Shown one piece after another: positions 56,650-64,000 of a stretch of 64,000 nucleotides of DNA. The number at the start of each line of letters is the position of its first letter. Position 1 is the stretch's first letter. The notes beneath the pieces are model-generated. The model was given only the letters and a program-made list of their open reading frames with translations. It was not told where the DNA came from and did not search any database. Location: contig NC_092801.1 of the NCBI RefSeq assembly GCF_918797505.1, positions 33,928,487 through 33,992,486 on the forward strand, in the 5' to 3' direction. Source of the DNA: Bemisia tabaci. Taxonomy: Eukaryota; Arthropoda; Insecta; Hemiptera; Aleyrodidae. The position numbers and the translations under genes are program-made.

Positions 56650-57290
56650 ACAAACTCTATAAAAAAATATGCAGATGTCGAGTTGCGAATTTTCGATTTC
56701 TGTCCACAGAGGGCCGCTGCCGCACTGTGCGGCGACTCCGGCGTTTGACGAAATCCGGCGTGATTATTGGAGTAAAAATGACGGGACGGATAGCGCTTAC
56801 CGGCGGCGCGCGGCGGGTGCTTTCGGCCTATGCAAACGAGCTCGAGCGGCTCCCACGCTTGATTGGCCGGCCCCTCGGCGCGGAAACCGCTCTCGTTTTT
56901 CATCGGAAAAAGTTGACTGCTCCCGGGTTTTCTGTCTCGTTGAGTATTGCTCAACGCTCTGCCGCTGCGATGTTTCCTCGCGGACTTTCGTCCAACAAGA
57001 CGATGCTCCGTCATTAGGCAGCGGGCTCACCGTTCCAATTTTTGGACAAAGCTGTAGACGAAAAAGACGAAAGGTATATGAAGGGCTCCTATTTGTGGAA
57101 GTGGGTGGTTGCAATCGACATATGAGAGGTTTGGAGGACAATGCGCCCGAGTGCAATTTTTGCTGTTTCCAGAAATATGAGTTCGCAGTCTCGAAATTAC
57201 ACGGATCCTCGAGGCGGAAAGAAAGTTCAAAGTGACTTCTTGATGGTTGAAAATTGGAATTTTGGAACGAATTTTTCTCGGAATATGCAC
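56650..57290. other. GC-rich segment between two family A MITEs
   Basis: About 640 bp with markedly higher G+C than its neighbourhood and long open frames on both strands (188 codons +, 190 codons -), as expected from composition. The frames share no motif with known proteins, so I do not call a gene. It could be a promoter/CpG-rich first exon. Confidence 0.3.
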
Positions 57291-57292
57291 TA

Positions 57293-57525
57293 CACTGGGG
57301 AAAAAAACACATTGGATCTGGAGTTGACACTCTTAAAAACATTGATAAGAAAAAGGACTCTTGATTCAATCAGATTTAAGCTTAAATCCAAAGGAATTCC
57401 GCTCAAATCAAGAGGCTTGGTTCTTGTTTTAAGCTCAAATCTGATTGAATCAAGAGTATTTTTTCTTGTCGATGTTTTTAAGAGTCTGGACTCAAGATCC
57501 CTCAATGTGTTTTTTTCCCCCAGTG
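57293..57525. mobile_element. CACTG-ended palindromic MITE, family A copy 6
   Basis: The ends are CACTGG and CCCAGTG with TA on both sides. The palindrome body is complete. The 182-codon + frame and 115-codon - frame through it are artefacts. Confidence 0.92.
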
Positions 57526-57599
57526 TAAGACTAGTTTTACTTGGAGTCGTTGATAGCTCAGTGTTTTCAAAAACTGCTCTAAAGCGCCTTGTCCTCCAA

Positions 57600-57770
57600 C
57601 CCCCCAAATTTGGTGGTAATGGACTAACTAACGGCAACCTACGAGAGAACCCTATTGTTCGGCCATCATTTTCTCCGTTTGTCTATTGAAACCGGCCATT
57701 TTAACTAATAGGATCGCTCCATACTCCCTATGTCAGCTTTGTCCATAGCTTTGTATATAAATTTCAACCA
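57600..57770. mobile_element. Partial inverted-repeat element, family L copy 3
   Basis: It contains GGACTAACTAACGGCAACC, GGCCATCATTTTCTCCG and TTTGTCCATAGCTTTG as in copies 1 and 2. The left arm is truncated near the adjacent MITE. Confidence 0.5.
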
Positions 57771-58460
57771 TCACCCCGCAATAACTAATGTATGTATTTC
57801 GTCCACAGTCAGCGGAGTCAGCGGGATTTGATCCTGGACCAAAGTAATTATTTTTGGTTCCTGGCCGACGTTGTGTTCCTGAATATCTGATGGCTCTAAG
57901 TTCATTTCTGGCAGATGATACATTTACGGGATTGTCACTGGAAAAGCGAGAAAAAAATGAAACACACAGAAAGTGAACAAATACTCCCTTATCTGATGAG
58001 ACTTCTACAGAGTCCCTATGTTTTCCTTGCTATCTGGGGAGCCTTGATACTCAGATGAGAGGTGAAGCGACATGATGATTAAACTGAAGAGCGCTTTCAG
58101 TCCCTGCGCTCCTCACTTTCCATACTTAAGAATCGGAACTACTCAGTTTTCCAAAGTCTCCTTTTAGCTAAGGACACATGGCCTCCTCCATCTAGTTTCA
58201 TCCATGCCAAATACTGGGCTTGCAGACTGATTAATGAAATGTTGCCTTTGAAGATGGAACACAAGAAGGCCATGTTGAAATGATGAAGTGGTGTTATTTG
58301 TAGGCAGAATCACGAGTGATTTGTAAAATCAAGCTCGATCAATGGTTGGACGGCTCCTAAAGCAGAGCCAGTAGCTCGTCGTCAATCCGATTCCATACAA
58401 TAGTCTCTTGATCCAATCAAGCGATGAAATATCTCCATTTTAGCTTTGCATTATCAATTC

Positions 58461-58463
<3 letters not shown>

Positions 58464-58510
<47 letters not shown>
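58464..58510 (-). other. 47-base poly(A) on the RecQ sense strand
   Basis: A T47 run on + (A47 on -) lies ~370 bases after the helicase stop codon. The minus-strand sequence just before it ends in GAATAAA. The run is pure, so it is either a recent retroposition tail or a simple homopolymer. Confidence 0.6.
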
Positions 58511-58512
<2 letters not shown>

Positions 58513-58881
58513 TCAACAAATTATGTTACAACCACCTGTCTACAAGTGTAAATTAACTTCGTTTTACAAATTTAATAACAAAACAACAAAGGTGCCTTTT
58601 GCATTAAGAAGTTTAATCACGCCTGATCACTACCACATACACTGCGCAAATAATAATGTGAGAGATCGTCGATGATAGTCGTATTAAACGTTGATCGCCA
58701 TCCACAGACTTCGTCAATGTTAAAATCTGGGAATGTTAATGTATAAAATTAGTGGATGAAGATCTTATATAATGACGACAATCATCCATAGACTTCGTCG
58801 TTGTTGAAATCGGGAGCGTGAATCTATACAATGAGCTGTAAGCATCTACACCTACAAATAGATTAAAATTGGCACGGTTTA

Positions 58882-60570
58882 TTAAATGAAATTGACATCA
58901 CGAGCTTCAAATGACTGCGGATCTATGTCGATGTGTGCTTTTAGGGTGCCGTTTGCAATAAGAAGCGTAATCATCTGGAGGATTAGCTTGATGTCATAAT
59001 TTCTGTAAATTGACCTTTCCGGATAAGCGTCCAGGTGATTACGTTTCGCAAAATCACAAGATGCCGCCGAGAGGAATTTGGCTAGTGTGAGAATGCACGA
59101 TTTCCTTTGATCCCTGATGTGCCTTGTTCGCTGGACTAACTGTTTAATGACAAAAGCTATGCCGGCCAAGTGAAGGTGGTCACCAGGTGCCAAGCAAACA
59201 GTGCATTGCCCACACGGCTCCGCTGCAACTTCGGGATCGACAAATCTGAGAAGCAGCAAAGGGATGCAGACGTGACGTCCGCAAATAGCCCCCCAAGCCA
59301 GCAACTCCGAATTACCAGCGAGGATCTGGCTGACGGCAAGATCATTTTCTGCTTCCCTTTGCCGCTTTTCGATTTGCGCGCACATTTGATTGTAGGTTGC
59401 CGATTTATCAGTAACGACGATACATTCGGAAGGTTGTCCTCTTCTGCCAACGCGACCGGTCTCCTGAATGAAGTTATACACGCTTGCCGGGTTGCCGAAA
59501 TGGACGGTACCAATGCAGTGAGCGTTATCGACTCCCAAAGAGATGGCTGAAGTAGCAACGATAACGCGAACCTCTCCAGCGGACCAAGCGTTGAGGTAAA
59601 GTGTCTTCAAATTAGACGGCAGGTCGCTATGAAACCGGACGGCCGGCATACCTGCTTCATTGAGTCCTGCCGCCAATTCGTTTACCCGCTTCTTGTGTTC
59701 GCTGAAGAGGATCACGCTGCCATTGGGAAACTTCTCGGTTATGAACTCGATAACGTGTGGAAAGGATGAGAGAAATTTTGCTACGCTTTTCTTGCCACCC
59801 GGCAGCGTGGAAACTTCTATGACGGAATATGTTACGTTGCCGCGAATGTACAAGTTAGAGATTGTCTCGTCCATGGAGGCACCGTAACATCTCTTAATGA
59901 AATCGACGTCGCTTAATGAGATGGAAGCGGAGGCAAGTATGAGCTGGCAATTCGGAACGGAGCGGATCGTCGTGGCGACTCTGAGGAGCTCCTTTCGAAA
60001 CTCGAGGCCCCAACTCGGGATCGTGTGGGCTTCATCCAGTATGAATGAAACCCTGAAACCGATGGTTTGGGCGAAAATTCTGAGCTGATGGGACCTGTTC
60101 AGGGCTTCAGGTGTCATTAGGATGAACACAGATTGTCCGCTATTTAACACGTGATAGACGTTGGTGAGTGCATGCATATTGAGTTGAGTTGAACGACCAT
60201 CCAATATATGGATCCTGTTTGCAAGTTTGCGCAGTTGATCGTGCAGCAGCGCTATTAATGGCACGACCACTACGACTAGAGAAGGAATTACAGGGTCCAT
60301 GAAGGGGACGATGAAAATAATTGTCTTGCCCGCTCCTGTGGGGAGACGGACGCAAACGTTTCTTCCCGATTCGATATGATCCATGCACCTCTCTTGGACT
60401 TCAGTAAGGCTTATGATGTGCTGGTTAAGGCGCCTTGCTCTCTGCAACCTGCACAGAATATAACGAACAATCATTTTCTCTCTCCACCTCTGTCGATGTT
60501 CTGTTCCAGGCAATTTCCATGCGCCAAGACAAACGAACCCACCAGGGGGACAGTGAAGGATAGGGGACAA
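58882..60570 (-). CDS. RecQ-like ATP-dependent DNA helicase (mobile-element-associated)
   Basis: The 562-codon intact frame encodes an SF2 3'-5' DNA helicase of RecQ type. Visible motifs: motif 0 Gln (~59); motif I LPTGAGKT (76-83); Ia VVPLIALLHDQ (102-112); motif II DEAH (179-182) with the RecQ aromatic loop IPSWGLEFR (184-192); motif III LILASAS (210-216); IV GSVILFSE (284-291); V VIVATSAISLGVDN (336-349); VI QETGRVGRRGQ (369-379). A zinc-binding cluster follows, C430, C435 and CGQCTVC (453-459), then a winged-helix-like end. There is no HRDC domain, and it is shorter than BLM/WRN. A consensus acceptor (ATATTCTGTGCAG, ~60451) and a donor (G|GTAAGTAG, ~60782) flank a possible intron. Splicing would replace the first ~41 codons, so the true start is unsure. 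Two broken relatives lie in this window, which points to a mobile family rather than a housekeeping helicase. Confidence 0.85.
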   Translation of the reverse strand: MSPILHCPPGGFVCLGAWKLPGTEHRQRWREKMIVRYILCRLQRARRLNQHIISLTEVQERCMDHIESGRNVCVRLPTGAGKTIIFIVPFMDPVIPSLVVVVVPLIALLHDQLRKLANRIHILDGRSTQLNMHALTNVYHVLNSGQSVFILMTPEALNRSHQLRIFAQTIGFRVSFILDEAHTIPSWGLEFRKELLRVATTIRSVPNCQLILASASISLSDVDFIKRCYGASMDETISNLYIRGNVTYSVIEVSTLPGGKKSVAKFLSSFPHVIEFITEKFPNGSVILFSEHKKRVNELAAGLNEAGMPAVRFHSDLPSNLKTLYLNAWSAGEVRVIVATSAISLGVDNAHCIGTVHFGNPASVYNFIQETGRVGRRGQPSECIVVTDKSATYNQMCAQIEKRQREAENDLAVSQILAGNSELLAWGAICGRHVCIPLLLLRFVDPEVAAEPCGQCTVCLAPGDHLHLAGIAFVIKQLVQRTRHIRDQRKSCILTLAKFLSAASCDFAKRNHLDAYPERSIYRNYDIKLILQMITLLIANGTLKAHIDIDPQSFEARDVNFI

Positions 60571-60783
60571 AGAGAGGATTGGCGAAAAAGGATTCCCATA
60601 TCCGCGGAGCGTCCCGCGTTATTGGTTATAGTTCATCCCTCTCAACCACAAATGTATTTGTCTACAATTTCATGTGCAACTATCTACATTATGTACACTC
60701 GCCGTCAACCATCACTGAAAATTCTACACTCAGTTCTCTACTGCAATCACCAAGCGTATGACGACAGTAAACTACTTACCCGT

Positions 60784-61074
60784 CTAGTTCAGGAAAATAT
60801 GGAGGGACGACCTCTTATCCGCGGAGCGCTGCACAGCACTAATGAGGCCTGCCAGAATAGCAATCACAGTAGGGCCGAGAGGAACCACATAATCAGTAAA
60901 ATTAGACAATAGACGCTGGTCTACGTTAACGCATAGAGTCCTTCCTGTTCGGCACTTCGTAAGCCGCCGGTACAATCGGGACTCTACGTGTTTCCGCACT
61001 TTCTGCTGCCATTCTGAATTTTGTAGTCCCCCTTTATCGGCAGGAACGTCAATGATTATCCCCGTTGGAGGCAA
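60784..61074 (-). CDS. Unrecognised 96-aa frame, possibly part of the RecQ unit's first exon
   Basis: It lies just upstream of the helicase on the same strand and ends beside a consensus donor at ~60782. It contains PPTGIIIDVPADKG, a basic middle and a hydrophobic stretch (GPTVIAILAGLISA). In its own frame it does not read through the splice to the helicase, because a TAG precedes the donor. It is therefore either an independent small ORF, a 5' leader or a chance frame. Confidence 0.25.
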   Translation of the reverse strand: MPPTGIIIDVPADKGGLQNSEWQQKVRKHVESRLYRRLTKCRTGRTLCVNVDQRLLSNFTDYVVPLGPTVIAILAGLISAVQRSADKRSSLHIFLN

Positions 61075-61089
61075 TTGGCCTCCAACGGG

Positions 61090-62735
61090 GCCTCCAACAA
61101 ATTAACTATTTTTAATTTTCATTTTTAACTTTAGCATGTATAACCTATTCTCACACAGCACCCAGACTACATTCATACAACACCCAGACTACATTCAAAC
61201 TAATTCCCATTGAGACAAACTTTCGACGACTGGTCAGCAGGTCCTCATTGGTACGTTTAAGGTTGATAATCCACGCGAAATAAATTGAGCCACTTCAGCA
61301 GTGAAGCAGAGAGTTTGCCACCTTGATTCTTGCAATTAGTTCCTAGTTAAAAGGACAGAGTCAAATTTTCCATCACACTTTAAAAAAGTCTCAACTAATT
61401 TGGCATGGATTTAGAGGGAGCATTGACCTGATATCAACGATTTAGAAACTATAGAGTGGTGGTGGCCTACGAAATAACGTAACACACATGGAGCGGTCGT
61501 TCGAGAGGCGGGCGGGGAGTGGAAATGGCCGATTGCTATCTTCGTCATAACCTGAAATACATGGAATCTTACGGGAGTTTTTAGAATAAATGATTTAACG
61601 TTGAAATTTTCATCGTAAACGCACTTGATGAATGGCTAATTACCATATCTAGACACAGATTTTTAAATAGTTAGTTCAATAGTCAAATAAATTCTGTGGC
61701 AATCCTGATAGTCGGCTAAAGTAATGCACTACCCTACCCTTCTAATTCCTCCAAATTTTAGCACCTTATCGAGGAGTTGACGCAACTTGCAACGCACCTC
61801 AGTTCAATCCGCCCTGTAGTGGATACGACGGAGTGAACTCCGTCGTTGACGCGGTTTTGAAGTCGTAACCGCGTAACTGCCTCCGCCGGCGCGGCGTGCC
61901 ACGAAGGGCGACACCTCTCCGAAGCGTCGATTGCCCCAGATTAAGTCGCGGATTTACGGCGGGATGAGCCCGTCAAAGCGGGGAAAATTGCCCGGATCAG
62001 GGCGAAGCGCCGGGTTGCCACGATCCGGGAGTATCGGGACACATCAGGGATTTTACAATGTACAGGATGACGTAGAAATTGGGCCAGAACTTTTTTTTTT
62101 CTTTTCAAGCGCTCAGCCGATAGGTAGGCGCTTCTTGTTTTCGTTTTCCCACTATAGTTTTTCTATAGTAGAGCGCTCAAGCGAATGAATGGCTCGCCAT
62201 CTCAACGAAGTCTGGCCGACGCACTGGAAAAAAGAAAATACATGACCTGACGTCTTGGCGACGACGAATACAGCCGTTGGACTGGCAACGTGCGCGCGGT
62301 TTGCTGACTGGACGCTGAGGCGGCGCGCGGCGGAGCGGGAAAAGAGCTTTCCAATTTAACGGGTCACTTACAGGCGCCCGCGATCCGAGGCTGCCTAATC
62401 GGCGCCGCGGGCCTTATGCAACCCTCCCCGCAGAGCCGCCATCCCCCAGTCATTATCGGCTCGAAATCGGTTTCCTCCCGTCGAGCCGTGTTGAAACCGC
62501 ACAACACGAGGAGGTTTCCCGGGGCGGTTGCGCGGTTTTGGAGCAGCGTCGCGGAACGAGACCCCTGCCCCGCTGGTCCAGTTTCGTTATCATCGATCGC
62601 TCGGATTTCCTTTCGATGCATTTCCCGCGAAATAGATGTCGTAGCACCTGGAATCAGAGTCTCTTTCAGACTTGTTCATGGCCAGTGTCGGAAAATGCAT
62701 ATTTTCGATCCTGATGTTTTATTCGACCATTCTCA
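61090..62735. other. Spacer, GC-rich in part, no recognised gene
   Basis: 61090-61760 is mixed AT-rich sequence. 61780-62060 and 62230-62640 are GC- and CpG-rich, with overlapping frames on both strands (up to 130 codons) that have no motifs. Confidence 0.4.
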
Positions 62736-62737
62736 TA

Positions 62738-63077
62738 CACGGAGAAAAAAACTTCGTGCGTGGGACCCGAAGTTTAGGTCACATGGATCTCTGAAGTTTT
62801 CGGGTTGAGCATCTGAACGCTTTAGGTCCAGCTGCTGAGGTTTGGATCACGCATCTGAAGTACTTCAGTTCTTACATCTGAAGTACTTCGGTTCTCACAT
62901 CCGAAAAACTTCGGTTCTCACATCTGAAGTACTTCGGATGTAAGAACTGGAGTTTCAGATGTGTGATCCGAACCTCGACAACTACAGACTTTAAGTGTTC
63001 AGATGCTCAATCCGAAAACTTCAGAGATCCATATGACCTAAATTTCGGGTCCCACGCACGAAGTTTTTTTCTCCGTG
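62738..63077. mobile_element. CAC-ended palindromic MITE, family C copy 2 (340 bp)
   Basis: CACGGAGAAAAAAACTTCG and CGAAGTTTTTTTCTCCGTG are perfect terminal inverted repeats. Flanks TA and AA differ at one base. The arms carry repeated ATCTGAAGTACTTCGG-type blocks in both orientations. It is related to 29613-29923. Confidence 0.93.
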
Positions 63078-63079
63078 AA

Positions 63080-64000
63080 CATGGATTGCATTTTGCAACA
63101 AGGAACCAGGGGCATTGCATTGTTGCTATGATTGTGCAACCTTTTTTCTTAGACAAAAAAATCTGATTATCTATCAACAGTTTCAGTTTACTGGCTAAAA
63201 GCTGTAAATTTAAGACAAAAATTACCATGTGAATTTTATACTTTTTCAGGATTTCAATAGTTTTACTGCAAAGGATGAAGTCGCACTATCTTAGCTACAT
63301 TGCAATGCTTGTGGTTCTTTTTTGCAAAATGCAATCCATATAGGTATATCTCCTTCTCTTTGTATTTGAGCAGCATACTCCCTACGTAATCGTTAGTTTT
63401 GAATGCGGGAAAAGATCCGTGAGATCTAAAAATTCCACCAATACTTCACTACTCCTATTTTAATGCTATAATCTATTATAATCCTTGAATTCAATACTAC
63501 TATCTGTGAACTACTACCATTTTGTTCATGATTATCCTTTGTTTTAGAGATTTTATTCACGATGTTATCTACTAGATACCTAGGGTATCCATTATTCATG
63601 CAAATTTGAAAAATAATTTGCAGCTCATTAATTCGATCTTCGTTTGTCATCGATACATTAAAAAAAAGCCCTTAAAAGCCCATTAAAAGCCCTGTAGACT
63701 AATGAGCGAATTTCTGCTAACTTCAGCGTTTTGGGCTGGTTCGAATCATATGGAATGACGTGTTAAACGTTTTAAGACTCATACAATTGTCTATTTCAGG
63801 TTAATGTTAGTTCTCTGTAAGCTAAAGATTATTCGACACTAAATGGAAAACTTTGAGGATCTACTTTTAGCCGATCCTGACTATTTTCTACTCCGACTTC
63901 ATTCTGTCCAACACGTCGGATTAAGTATTTGATGTTTGTTCTTGAAAAGTTGTGACGAGGTGTTGAAATACCAGTCTAGTGCACGCACTGCACACCACAA
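63080..64000. other. AT-rich right edge, nothing recognised
   Basis: No family repeats. The only frame of note, 74 codons at 63426-63650 minus, has no motif. Confidence 0.4.

Noticed and set aside
56669..57369. 188- to 190-codon frames on both strands
   Set aside because: They overlap in opposite strands of a GC-rich block, where few stops are expected, and show no motif.
57141..57689. 182-aa frame, and similar LESRLLKTLTRK-like frames at 27656, 38544, 42543, 42721 and 56389
   Set aside because: They are translations of the palindromic family A MITE, appear on both strands and have no independent start or domain.
59157..59558. 126- and 133-codon frames on both strands within the helicase
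   Set aside because: They are shadow frames of the helicase coding sequence.
58882..60570. Ortholog of a cellular RecQ (BLM, WRN, RECQ4/5)
   Set aside because: It is short, lacks HRDC and the long N-terminus, and has two decayed relatives nearby; a mobile or multicopy helicase fits better.

Overview
The window looks like animal (insect) nuclear DNA. It is AT-rich, has consensus GT-AG splice sites, one clear insect-type RNA-binding protein gene, abundant small inverted-repeat transposons, LINE and BEL/Pao retroelement fragments and a 500-base assembly gap (26531-27030). The repeat style suggests a hemipteran, possibly a whitefly such as Bemisia. That species guess rests on general recall of such genomes, not on a diagnostic marker.

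Layout. 1-1.9 kb: tandem satellite with ~101-bp units. 2.6-3.2 kb: a TIR element. 3.6-7.7 kb: a heap of decayed P-element transposase fragments, hAT-like CAGGG elements and a shuffled RecQ helicase fragment. 8-11 kb: small duplications, C-tracts and a CACTG-ended MITE. 11-25 kb: largely single-copy DNA with the only confident host gene, an intronless squid/hnRNP A/B-type gene (17261-18040), and one probable minus-strand terminal exon (25339-25502). 27-45 kb: ~240-bp tandem repeats, many foldback MITEs, a broken FLYWCH/MULE transposase, a proline-rich relic, a tRNA-like SINE and a candidate two-exon gene (41560-42188). 45.3-48.2 kb: a 2.9-kb insertion bounded by a 17-bp direct repeat, joining a virus-like segment to a 5'-truncated LINE. 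49-52.7 kb: MITEs, relic exons and a broken BEL/Pao integrase. 52.9-61 kb: two minus-strand RecQ-like helicase loci, one rearranged and one with an intact 562-codon reading frame followed by a 47-base poly(A). 61-64 kb: GC-rich DNA without a recognised gene, one more MITE and unremarkable AT-rich sequence.

The most notable points are: (1) the virus-like/LINE chimera, which looks like one template-switching retrotransposition event; (2) a dispersed RecQ-like helicase family, two of whose three loci have helicase motifs in the wrong order and one of which sits inside a small hAT-like element; (3) at least five sequence-unrelated MITE families sharing CAC.../...GTG ends and matching 2-bp target duplications, pointing to one CACTA/EnSpm-like source; (4) a natural empty-site/filled-site pair for a 553-bp TIR element inside a tandem duplication. 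Apart from the squid-like gene and the intact RecQ frame, most of the window is mobile-element debris.
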